Origin: Dehalococcoidia bacterium
Lineage (GTDB): Bacteria; Chloroflexota; Dehalococcoidia; Tepidiformales; Tepidiformaceae
DNA length: 33,207 nt
Direction: 5' to 3'
Assembly (NCBI GenBank): GCA_009839725.1
Contig: VXPF01000152.1
Span: 1-33,207, forward strand
Below the pieces are notes generated by a model, which saw nothing but the letters and a program-made list of their open reading frames with translations, was not told where the DNA came from and ran no database searches. Position numbers and translations under genes: made by a program. This document shows positions 15,463-22,455 of this stretch, one piece after another. Each line of letters begins with the position of its first letter. The first letter of the stretch is position 1.

Positions 15463-16329
15463 TCAGTTGGCGGCGGAGGCTTCCTTGCGGGCGCCGCCAC
15501 CCGGCCGCGGGGCCGCGCCATCGCCCATGTAGATGCCCGCGCCACTGACTTCGCGCCAGTGGGTGTGCGCGAGCGTGTGCATGATGAAGACGGCCTGCTG
15601 GGCCGTCCACAGGCCCTGCGCGTCCTGCGTCTGGTTCACCGCTTCCTTCGTGATCTTCAGCCCGAAGGATGGCTTCTCCGCGATCTTGCGCGCCAGGTTC
15701 TCCACGTACTCGGTCAGCTCCTCGCGGGGAACCACCTCGTTCACCATGCCCGCCTCGTAGGCGCGCTGGGCGCTCACCCAATCGCCCGTGTAGAGCATCT
15801 GTCGGGCGAGGCGGTGGCCGAACTCCCAGGGGTGGGCGAAATACTCCACGCCGGGGATGCCCCAGCCCACGACGAGGTCGCGGAACTCGGCGTCCTCGGA
15901 GGCGATGATGATGTCGCAGACCCAGGCCAGCATGAGGCCGCCGGCGATGGTCTTGCCCTGCACCTCGGCGATCATGGGCTTGGGCAGGTTGCGCCAGCGG
16001 CGGCACATCTGAAGGTAGATCTCCTCCTCCTTGGCCATCGCGCCCTCGGCGCCTTCGAGGTCGAAGTTGGCCCACGTGCCGACGGGGCGGACATCGTTGA
16101 AGCCGAGGCCGGTGCCGCCGCGCATGTCGTGGCCGGAGTTGAAGTGGGGCCCCTCGCCGCTCAGGATGATGACCTTCACCTGGTCGTCCTGGTTGGCGTA
16201 GTCGAAGGCATCGTTCAGGTCGCGCGTCAGCCGCAGGTCCTGGGCGTTGCGGGCCTCGGGGCGGTTCATGCGGACGCGCGCGATCTCGGGCGTCAGGTTC
16301 TCGTAGAGAACGGTCTGGTACTCAGGCAT
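15463..16329 (-). CDS. Enoyl-CoA hydratase/isomerase (crotonase) family protein
   Basis: This 288-aa protein has the crotonase core with both oxyanion-hole segments: HFNSGHDM (about 62-69) and KTIAGGLMLAW. The usual catalytic-Glu region reads AEFRDLVVGWGIPGVEYFAHPWEFG, a form seen in actinobacterial and Chloroflexota EchA-type proteins; the first Glu of classic hydratases appears replaced by Asp, so hydratase activity is not assured. Acts on acyl-CoA esters (hydration, isomerisation or hydrolysis). It ends in a low-complexity Gly/Pro/Ala tail. ATG 16329 has GGAGGGGAG upstream and a TATACT -10 box 30 nt before it. It is preceded on the same strand by the aldolase gene but separated by a hairpin. 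Confidence 0.9.
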   Translation of the reverse strand: MPEYQTVLYENLTPEIARVRMNRPEARNAQDLRLTRDLNDAFDYANQDDQVKVIILSGEGPHFNSGHDMRGGTGLGFNDVRPVGTWANFDLEGAEGAMAKEEEIYLQMCRRWRNLPKPMIAEVQGKTIAGGLMLAWVCDIIIASEDAEFRDLVVGWGIPGVEYFAHPWEFGHRLARQMLYTGDWVSAQRAYEAGMVNEVVPREELTEYVENLARKIAEKPSFGLKITKEAVNQTQDAQGLWTAQQAVFIMHTLAHTHWREVSGAGIYMGDGAAPRPGGGARKEASAAN

Positions 16330-16359
16330 GGGGCACTCCCCTCCTGCGAAGGTGGTGTG

Positions 16360-16365
16360 AGTATA
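16360..16365 (-). promoter_or_regulatory. Candidate -10 box of the crotonase gene
   Basis: TATACT on the minus strand matches TATAAT at 5 of 6 positions and ends 30 nt before ATG 16329. It directly follows the hairpin at 16366-16389, so a terminator and the next promoter appear fused; the hairpin fills the -35 spacer. Confidence 0.4.
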
Positions 16366-16389
16366 CGCGCCGGGACATACCCCGGCGCG
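16366..16389 (-). terminator. 9-bp hairpin after the HpaI-type aldolase gene
   Basis: CGCGCCGGG, a 6-nt loop and CCCGGCGCG form a perfect 9-bp stem beginning 6 nt past the aldolase stop in its reading direction. It is followed by TATACTCAC rather than a U-tract. It is likely a transcript boundary between aldolase and crotonase. Confidence 0.45.
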
Positions 16390-16395
16390 CTTCGA

Positions 16396-17223
16396 TCAGA
16401 TGGTCTCGGTGGACTCGCCCACGTCTCCGGCCTCTCCGCCGCCGATCTCCTCGCCGACGGCGCGGATAGCGCCGAACTCCTCCCGGAAGGCGTTGTGGAC
16501 GGCGCGGGTCTCGGTGCAGTGCAGGACGAAGCGGGCGCCCTCGCGCAGCCACTTCGTTGATAGTTCGGGGATCTGGTGGTGGATCAGGACCGGGATGTTC
16601 CGGCCCTGGCAGGTGGCGATGATGGTGCGCAGGGCGGCCTCGTAGTCGGGATGGTCGTACTGGTCGGGGACGCCGAGGGAGATGCTCAGGTCGTTCGGGC
16701 CGACGAAGATGGCGTCGACCCCCTCGATGGCGACGATGTCGTCGAGCGCCTCCATGGCGGGCACACTCTCGATGCCGATGATGCAGACGCTGTTGCGGTT
16801 GCGCCGCTCGAGGTATTCGCGGGAGGCATCGCTGGGGAACTCGCCCTGCTCGACGACGCGGCGCACGAGCTCGCCCTTGAGGGGGCGCCACTTGGTCGCG
16901 CCCACGACCTCACGGACCTCGTCGGGCGTCTCGCAGTAGGGGGCGAGGATGCCCTGGGCGCCGGCATCGAGCGCCATCGTTATGTAGTGCGAGCTGGGGA
17001 TGGGGACGCGCACGATGGGCACGACATCGACACTCGTAAGCCCCGCGAGGAGGTCGGCGATCTCGCTGCGGCCGCGGGGGGCGTGCTCGCTGTCGATGAT
17101 GACGTAGTCGAGGCCGAGGCCAGCGATGGTCGTGGCCCAGCGGGGGTTGCGGGCGGCGGAGAGCATCGTGCCATAGACGATGCCTCCCGCACGGGTCTTC
17201 GCCTTGAGCTCTGCGCCATTCAT
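16396..17223 (-). CDS. HpcH/HpaI aldolase family protein
   Basis: This 275-aa class II (metal-dependent) aldolase has a TIM-barrel fold. Seen motifs: DYVIIDSEHAPRG (catalytic His region), VPIVRVP (conserved Arg that binds the oxo-acid carboxylate), GAQGILAPYCETPDEV, IGIESVPAME (metal-binding Glu) and IFVGPNDLSISLG (metal-binding Asp). Family members split 4-hydroxy-2-oxo acids into pyruvate and an aldehyde (HpaI, GarL, RhmA). The substrate here is not determinable. ATG 17223 has GGAGG six nt upstream; longer frames run across the divergent promoter into the kinase gene. It carries an acidic Glu/Gly-rich tail. It is divergent from the APH-like kinase across 112 nt. Confidence 0.92.
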   Translation of the reverse strand: MNGAELKAKTRAGGIVYGTMLSAARNPRWATTIAGLGLDYVIIDSEHAPRGRSEIADLLAGLTSVDVVPIVRVPIPSSHYITMALDAGAQGILAPYCETPDEVREVVGATKWRPLKGELVRRVVEQGEFPSDASREYLERRNRNSVCIIGIESVPAMEALDDIVAIEGVDAIFVGPNDLSISLGVPDQYDHPDYEAALRTIIATCQGRNIPVLIHHQIPELSTKWLREGARFVLHCTETRAVHNAFREEFGAIRAVGEEIGGGEAGDVGESTETI

Positions 17224-17302
17224 CGTTGCCTCCGGGGTTCGTGGTGGCCTAGGGATACGAGGTCCGGTCGGCGATGGCAAGGCGTGGCCCGCAAGGGGCG
17301 AC

Positions 17303-17314
17303 CATCCTAGGATG
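17303..17314. promoter_or_regulatory. 12-bp perfect palindrome in the aldolase/kinase divergent region
   Basis: CATCCTAGGATG is a perfect 12-bp palindrome 21 nt before the kinase ATG (17336). It contains a -10-like TAGGAT (17308-17313). It may be an operator overlapping a promoter, but palindromes of this length are expected several times by chance in 33 kb. Confidence 0.25.
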
Positions 17315-17335
17315 CCCCCGCTGGAGGGAGCCCCT

Positions 17336-18436
17336 ATGTCGAACCTGCTCATTCCCATGACCACCGAGGACTTCACGCCCGAGTGGGTCACCGCCGCCCT
17401 GCGTTCGAACGGGACCCTGGGGGACGGTTCCGTGACCGCCGTGGAGGCAACCCCGGTGGGCGAGGGGGCGGGCTTCCTGGGGTCGCTCGCGCGGCTCACG
17501 CTCACGTACGAAGGGACGGGCGCAGACGCACCCGCGACCGTGGTCGCGAAATTCCCGGCGCTGGTCGAGGTGAACCGCGGCCTGGCGGTCCAGTACCAGG
17601 TCTATCAGCGGGAAGCGCGGTTCTTCAACGAGATCAAGAGCACCATCACCGCAATGCCGACGCCGGAGGCGTACTACGCCGACGTCGAAGAGGCGACGGG
17701 GAACGGCGTGATCCTGCTCGAGGATCTCGACGGGAAGTTGCGGGTAGGGGACCAGCTCGCGGGCGCTTCGGCGAGGGAGGCGGAGCAGTTGATGACGCAG
17801 ATCGCCGACCTGCACGCCACCTGGTGGGGACGGGCCGAAGAGGACACCATCTCCTGGGTGCCTGCCTTCGACGGACCGGTCTGGGCGATGACGGCGCAAA
17901 CCCTGCCCTCCCTCTGGCCGACCTACCAGGAGGAACGCTCGCACCTCCTGCCGCCGGGCATGGCCGACATCATCGAGCGCACCTGGGAGGGGCTAATCTG
18001 GCTGGGCCAGCAGCTCAGCCGAGGGCCGATGACGCTCGTCCACGGCGACTACCGCATGGACAACATGTTCTTCCCTCCAAGTGAGGGGGATCCCATCACC
18101 ATTATCGACTGGCAGCTCATGTCGCGCGGGCGCGGTCCCTACGACGTGGCCTACTTCATGAGCCAGAGCATCGACGTCGAGCTCCGTCGCGAGCACGAGC
18201 GGGCGCTCGTGAAGCGCTACCACGATGGCCTCCTGGCCGGGGGCGTGCGCGACTATTCCTTCGACGACTGCTTCGAGGACTACCGGCTCGCCTGCCTCTG
18301 GTGCGTGATGTACCCCGTCGCGATGGGCGGGGGCATGGCCCACAACGAACGCGCCGTGCAGATCGCGGCTGAGGTTTCGAAGCGGTCGTTCAACACGATC
18401 CTCGACCTCGACTCGGTCTCGGTCCTGCCGAGCTGA
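17336..18436 (+). CDS. Aminoglycoside-phosphotransferase/choline-kinase-like small-molecule kinase, copy 1
   Basis: This 366-aa protein has the kinase-like fold of the APH/ecdysteroid-kinase group. Visible residues are the ATP lysine in VAKF (K72), the linker phrase ILLEDLDG (126-133), the catalytic loop HGDYRMDN (H236, D238, N243) and the metal-binding Asp of IIDWQ (D258). Such enzymes phosphorylate hydroxyl groups of small molecules; many bacterial members are wrongly called antibiotic-resistance genes. ATG 17336 has GGAGGGAG six nt upstream. A near-identical-length paralog follows after 48 nt. The context of CoA-linked catabolism suggests a metabolic substrate rather than resistance (inference). 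Confidence 0.88.
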   Translation: MSNLLIPMTTEDFTPEWVTAALRSNGTLGDGSVTAVEATPVGEGAGFLGSLARLTLTYEGTGADAPATVVAKFPALVEVNRGLAVQYQVYQREARFFNEIKSTITAMPTPEAYYADVEEATGNGVILLEDLDGKLRVGDQLAGASAREAEQLMTQIADLHATWWGRAEEDTISWVPAFDGPVWAMTAQTLPSLWPTYQEERSHLLPPGMADIIERTWEGLIWLGQQLSRGPMTLVHGDYRMDNMFFPPSEGDPITIIDWQLMSRGRGPYDVAYFMSQSIDVELRREHERALVKRYHDGLLAGGVRDYSFDDCFEDYRLACLWCVMYPVAMGGGMAHNERAVQIAAEVSKRSFNTILDLDSVSVLPS

Positions 18437-18484
18437 CCGGCCCGTCGGGAGCCGGACGACCCCAACCCTGCTGGAGCGTACCCC

Positions 18485-19588
18485 ATGAGTGACCTGCCCA
18501 TTCCCCTCACCGCAGAGGACTTCACCCCGGACTGGCTGACCGCCGCCCTGCGTTCAAACGGAACGATCGAGGCCGAGCGTGTCGTCTCCGTGGAGGCGAC
18601 GCCAATGGGCGAGGACTTCGGCTTCCTCGGATCGCTCACACGGCTGGTCCTGACCTACGACAGGCCCCGGGGAGGCGCACCCGCGACGCTGATCGCGAAG
18701 TTCGCCGCGCAGGCGGAGTTCAACCGGGACTTCGCCAGGCAGTACGGGATTTATGTCACCGAAGCGCGCTTCTTCCAGGACCTGCAGCCCTCGTTGACGG
18801 CGATGCCGACCGTGCGGGCCTTCTACACGGGCTACGACTCAGCGGTCGGTGACGGCGTGACCATCCTGGAGGACCTGGAGGGGAAGCTTCGCATCGGCGA
18901 CCAAATGGCCTCACTCTCCCAGGCGGAAGCGGAGCAGGTGGTGACGCAATCCGCCGGGTTCCACGCGACGTGGTGGGGCAAGGCGGACACCGACGAGCTT
19001 GCCTGGATTCCGAGGACGGACGGACCGGTGTGGCAGATGGCGCCGGCGACGCTCCAGCAATTCTGGCCGGTGTACCAGCAGAACTTCGGCCATGTGCTGA
19101 CGCCCGAACTCATCTCGGCGGTAGAGCGCACGTGGGCGAACATGGACTGGGTCTTCAAGCGGTTCGCGACGCCGCCGGTCACCGTCATCCACGGCGACTA
19201 CCGGCTCGACAACATGTTCTTCCCCGAGCGGGAGGGCGACCCCATCACCGTGATCGACTTCCAGCTGATGGCCCGCGCTCGCGGCCCCTACGATATCGCC
19301 TACTTCACCAGCCAGAGCCTCGACATCGAGCAGCGCCGCGCGACGGAGCAGGACCTCGTGCGCCGGTACCACGACACGCTCGTGGCCGCGGGCGTGCGCG
19401 ACTACTCTTTCGACGATTGTTTCGAGGACTACCGGCTGGCGATCCTCTGGTGCGCCGTCTTCCCGATCGGGATGGGCGGGGGGTTGGCGGGGGACAGCGA
19501 GCGCCACCTCGAGCTGGCGACGGAGGTCTCGCGCCGCTGCTTCACGGCGATCTCGGACCTGGACGCCGTCTCGACGCTGCCGAGCTGA
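18485..19588 (+). CDS. Aminoglycoside-phosphotransferase/choline-kinase-like kinase, tandem copy 2
   Basis: This 367-aa protein aligns with the preceding gene without a gap for at least 330 residues and then differs by one residue in length. All catalytic residues are retained at the same positions: AKF (K72), ILEDLEG, HGDYRLDN (H236, D238, N243) and VIDFQ (D258). The shared stretch GVRDYSFDDCFEDYRLA is identical. The divergent segments are 28-36, 60-70 and 180-235, which could reflect different substrates. GGAG lies 10 nt before ATG 18485. It is likely co-transcribed with copy 1 and converges on the DinB-like gene with one base between stops. A fairly old tandem duplication. Confidence 0.88.
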   Translation: MSDLPIPLTAEDFTPDWLTAALRSNGTIEAERVVSVEATPMGEDFGFLGSLTRLVLTYDRPRGGAPATLIAKFAAQAEFNRDFARQYGIYVTEARFFQDLQPSLTAMPTVRAFYTGYDSAVGDGVTILEDLEGKLRIGDQMASLSQAEAEQVVTQSAGFHATWWGKADTDELAWIPRTDGPVWQMAPATLQQFWPVYQQNFGHVLTPELISAVERTWANMDWVFKRFATPPVTVIHGDYRLDNMFFPEREGDPITVIDFQLMARARGPYDIAYFTSQSLDIEQRRATEQDLVRRYHDTLVAAGVRDYSFDDCFEDYRLAILWCAVFPIGMGGGLAGDSERHLELATEVSRRCFTAISDLDAVSTLPS

Positions 19589-19589
19589 C

Positions 19590-20075
19590 TCAGGCGCCGG
19601 CTGTGTCGAGCGCCTCCTCGATCTCTCCGAGGTGGGCCTCGACGTGCATGGTCATCGACATGAGAACGAGGTCCGACATCTGGATCTCATCGGGCATGAC
19701 GGGGAGCTTGACGGGCCGCGCCAGCGTCTCGTCGTCGAGGCCGTCGATGCCGGTAACCGCCTCTTCGTAGGCGGCGTGCATCTCGTCCAGTATTTGGGCA
19801 GCCGACATGCCGGCGCGTTCGGCGATCTGCTGGGCGTTCATCGCCTCGCCGCCATCGTCGGGCGGGGGCTCGGCGCCCGATTCGGCCATGGCGGTCACCA
19901 TCTCGATAAGGGGGAGGGGATTGGCGCGGGCGGCGAGGTGGCTGAGCGCATCGCGGACGTTCCAGTCACCTTCCGCGAGGGGAGCCTCCGGCGCGGCGAT
20001 AATGCGCTCGCGCAGAGCCTCGCCGCGGGCATCGGCGTTGCGGATAGCCTGGACGATCGCTTCACGGGTGGCCAT
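19590..20075 (-). CDS. DinB-superfamily / mycothiol-dependent isomerase-like protein
   Basis: This 161-aa four-helix-bundle protein has the metal-triad pattern of the DinB/YfiT group: H46 in WNVRDALSHLAAR and H144 and H148 in HVEAHLGEI. Members bind Ni or Zn and often use low-molecular-weight thiols (bacillithiol, mycothiol) for transferase or isomerase reactions; others have no known function. ATG 20075 has GAGGAG seven nt upstream. Between it and the divergent flavoprotein gene is a 113-nt region with a promoter for the latter. Specific reaction unknown. Confidence 0.75.
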   Translation of the reverse strand: MATREAIVQAIRNADARGEALRERIIAAPEAPLAEGDWNVRDALSHLAARANPLPLIEMVTAMAESGAEPPPDDGGEAMNAQQIAERAGMSAAQILDEMHAAYEEAVTGIDGLDDETLARPVKLPVMPDEIQMSDLVLMSMTMHVEAHLGEIEEALDTAGA

Positions 20076-20153
20076 GGAGGACTCCTCACCTATCAATTTA
20101 TCGGGCGATGCCTGCATTCTGGGGGCTGAGCGCAAGGGATGCCACAGACTCGG

Positions 20154-20182
20154 TTGACGGTGCCGCGACCGGTCCAGAGAAT
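20154..20182 (+). promoter_or_regulatory. Candidate promoter placing the start site at the flavoprotein ATG
   Basis: TTGACG (20154-20159, 5 of 6 matches to the -35 consensus) is followed by exactly 17 bp and GAGAAT (20177-20182, 4 of 6). Six bases later is ATG 20189, so transcription should begin at or next to the A of the start codon. The gene has no Shine-Dalgarno sequence, consistent with a leaderless mRNA. Confidence 0.5.
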
Positions 20183-20188
20183 CGCGCG

Positions 20189-21403
20189 ATGCCTCATCCC
20201 GACCGCATCGCCATCGTGGGCGCCTCGCTGGGTGGGCTGCGCGTGGCGCAGGCCCTGCGCGGACGGGGCAAGTTCGAGGGGCCTATCACCCTCATCGGAG
20301 CCGAGCCCCACTACCCCTACGACCGCCCTCCGCTCTCGAAGCAGGTGCTGGCGGGGGAATGGGGACCGGAGCGCACCCTCCTCGACCCGCCCGACAAGGT
20401 CGACGAGCTGGGACTCGACCTGCGCCTGGGCGTGCGCGCGGAGTCGCTCGACCTGGAGGCGCGGAAGGTCGCGCTGAGCGACGGCAGCCGCGTTGCCTTC
20501 GACTCGCTCATCATCGCCACCGGGGCGACGCCCCGTACGCTCCCGAATACGCCCGATCTGGACGGCATCTATACCCTCCGCACGATCGACGACTCGATGC
20601 GCCTGCGCGCCGAGCTGGCGAAGGAGCCGCGCGTGGCGGTCGTCGGAGCGGGCTTCATCGGGGCGGAGGTAGCGGCGGTCGCACGGAGCGCCGGCCTCGA
20701 GGTCACGCTCATCGAGGCGCTGCCGGCACCGCTCGCGCAGGCGGCGGGGGTGGAGGTGGGGGAGGCGTGCGCGGCGATGCACCGGGCGCACGGCGTCGAC
20801 GTGCGTTGCAACGCGCTCGTGGCCGGCTTCGAGGGCGGCGAGCGCGTGGAGCGCGTGCTGCTGGCGGACGGGTCGATGGTGGAGGCGGACCTGGTGGTGG
20901 TGGGCATCGGTGTCGCGCCGGAGACGCGCTGGCTGGAAGGCTCGGGGCTGGAGCTGCGCGACGGCGTCGTCTGCGACGCAACCTGCGCGGCGGCGCCGGG
21001 CATCTACGCGCTCGGGGACGTGTGCCGCTGGTACAACCCCATCTTCGAGGAGGAGATGCGGGTGGAGCACTGGACGAACGTGATCCACCAGAGCCGCCAG
21101 GTCGCCCGCAACCTCCTCGCGGAACCGGGCGAGGCGAAGCCGTTCGCCTCGGTGCCCTACGTCTGGTCCGACCAGTACGACGCGAGCATCCAGTCGCTGG
21201 GGCATCCGAGAGCCGACGACGCGGTCGAGGTGCTGCACGGCTCGCTGGAGAGCCTCGAGTTCGTGGCCGGCTACCGGCGGAACGGAATCATCGTGGGCGG
21301 CCTGACGTTCAACATGCCCCAGCAGCTCTCCGCCTACCGGCCCCTGATCGAGCAGCGCACCCCGTGGGAGGCCGTGCTGGAGCACGCCCGGGCGATGGAC
21401 TAG
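20189..21403 (+). CDS. FAD-dependent ferredoxin/rubredoxin reductase-type oxidoreductase
   Basis: This 404-aa flavoprotein resembles BphA4, ThcD and CamA: FAD-binding IAIVGASLGGLRVAQ (8-21), YPYDRPPLSK (43-51), ATGATPR (110-116), a second NAD-binding VVGAGFIGAE (151-160) and the late FAD phrase YALGDVCRW. The family passes electrons from NAD(P)H to a ferredoxin that feeds a P450 or Rieske oxygenase. Neither a ferredoxin nor an oxygenase is encoded nearby, so its partner may be elsewhere, or one of the LLM enzymes may be served (inference). There is no ribosome binding site; the promoter position suggests a leaderless message. It leads the long plus-strand gene run to 27369, 51 nt before the APH kinase. 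Confidence 0.92.
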   Translation: MPHPDRIAIVGASLGGLRVAQALRGRGKFEGPITLIGAEPHYPYDRPPLSKQVLAGEWGPERTLLDPPDKVDELGLDLRLGVRAESLDLEARKVALSDGSRVAFDSLIIATGATPRTLPNTPDLDGIYTLRTIDDSMRLRAELAKEPRVAVVGAGFIGAEVAAVARSAGLEVTLIEALPAPLAQAAGVEVGEACAAMHRAHGVDVRCNALVAGFEGGERVERVLLADGSMVEADLVVVGIGVAPETRWLEGSGLELRDGVVCDATCAAAPGIYALGDVCRWYNPIFEEEMRVEHWTNVIHQSRQVARNLLAEPGEAKPFASVPYVWSDQYDASIQSLGHPRADDAVEVLHGSLESLEFVAGYRRNGIIVGGLTFNMPQQLSAYRPLIEQRTPWEAVLEHARAMD

Positions 21404-21424
21404 GAACGCCCTTCGCGGCGCGGG

Positions 21425-21430
21425 TATCAT
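21425..21430 (+). promoter_or_regulatory. Candidate internal -10 box before the APH-like gene
   Basis: TATCAT matches TATAAT at 5 of 6 positions and lies 24 nt before ATG 21455 in the short gap after the flavoprotein gene. It could give the downstream six genes their own promoter. No -35 was recognised. Confidence 0.3.
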
Positions 21431-21454
21431 CGCCGCGCCACCGGGAGGCCGCGC

Positions 21455-22450
21455 ATGGACCTTGGCGAGCTCTCCGAACGCCTCCTGCCGTTCTGCCGCG
21501 AGCATCTCGGCGACCCCGACGTCGCCGTCTCGGACGTCGAGACGATGCCGGGGCATGCGGGCTTCTCCTTCGGGTTCACGGCCACGTCGAAGGGCGAGTC
21601 GAACTCCTACGTGCTGCGCGTGCCGCCGCCGAACGTGCGCCGGGTCGGCACGGCGGACGTGATCCGGCAGGCCCGCGTGGTGCACGCGCTGCGGGACACG
21701 GACGTCCCCGTCGCGAACGTGATCTGGTCGGGCGAGGACGAGCGCTGGTTCGGGTCGCCCTACTTCATCGTGAACAAGCTCGAAGGCGACGTGCTGCGGA
21801 GCGACTGGGGCTGGGAGATGCCCGCCGAGGAGATGCGTCCCGTCGCCTTCCAGGCGATGCGCGCGCTGGCCTCGCTGCACCGCCTCGACTGGCGGGAGTA
21901 CGTGCCCGACGACGGCCCTCCCCTCGAGCTGGAGCCGGACGTGACCCGCTGGGACCGCTTCTACGAGCGCTCGGGCGACATGGACCTTGTGGCGCTGGCC
22001 CCGGACGTGCGAGCGAAGCTGCTGGAGCGACTTCCGGAGGCGCCCCGCATCGGCATCTTCCACGGCGACTTCCAGTGGTCGAACGTCTTCTACAGCTTCG
22101 ACGGGGAGCTGCAGGCAGTCATCGACTGGGAACTGTGGGGGGTGGGGGCGACGCTGAACGACCTCGGCTGGGTGATCACGTTTGCGGACGCGGCGGCCTG
22201 GAAGCACGGGCTGCGGCACGCGCTTCCGAGCCCCGACGACCTCATCGCGGAGTACATCGACACCTATGGGAGCGATCCGGGCGACATCGCCTGGTACCGG
22301 GCGCTGGCGGCCTACAAGTTCGGAATCATCAGCGGGTTCAACCTCTACCTGCACCGCAGCGGCAAGCGCCCGGACGAGTCGTGGGAGGACACCGCCCTGT
22401 CGGCGCCCTTCCTCATGCGCCGCGCCCTCGAAGTGCTCGACGACGGGTAG
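21455..22450 (+). CDS. APH-family kinase, ACAD10/11-type phosphotransferase domain
   Basis: This 331-aa kinase-like protein has VLRVPPPN (nucleotide-site Arg54 region), ASLHRLDW (139-146), the catalytic loop HGDFQWSN (H203, D205, N210) and VIDWELWGVGATLNDLGW (D224). The ASLH..DW and HGDFQ-NV-IDWE-W-GDP-like pattern is that of the phosphotransferase domain found fused to acyl-CoA dehydrogenases ACAD10 and ACAD11, where it phosphorylates 4-hydroxyacyl-CoA. No acyl-CoA dehydrogenase lies in the window. GGGAGG is about 6-7 nt before ATG 21455. It is only distantly related to the tandem kinases at 17336-19588. Five nt separate it from the first CaiB gene, so it belongs to the same operon. Confidence 0.88.
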   Translation: MDLGELSERLLPFCREHLGDPDVAVSDVETMPGHAGFSFGFTATSKGESNSYVLRVPPPNVRRVGTADVIRQARVVHALRDTDVPVANVIWSGEDERWFGSPYFIVNKLEGDVLRSDWGWEMPAEEMRPVAFQAMRALASLHRLDWREYVPDDGPPLELEPDVTRWDRFYERSGDMDLVALAPDVRAKLLERLPEAPRIGIFHGDFQWSNVFYSFDGELQAVIDWELWGVGATLNDLGWVITFADAAAWKHGLRHALPSPDDLIAEYIDTYGSDPGDIAWYRALAAYKFGIISGFNLYLHRSGKRPDESWEDTALSAPFLMRRALEVLDDG

Positions 22451-22455
22451 GGACA

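Noticed and set aside
17336-19588. Antibiotic resistance function for the APH-like genes
   Set aside because: The HGDxxxxN and IDW/IDF motifs are shared by many metabolic kinases; the neighbours are catabolic genes and no resistance context is present.
20359-22455. Long upstream extension in frame with the first CaiB gene
   Set aside because: The added 700 residues are Arg/Gly-rich and lie over the flavoprotein and kinase genes in another frame. The recognisable CaiB fold starts at 22456 right after the kinase stop.
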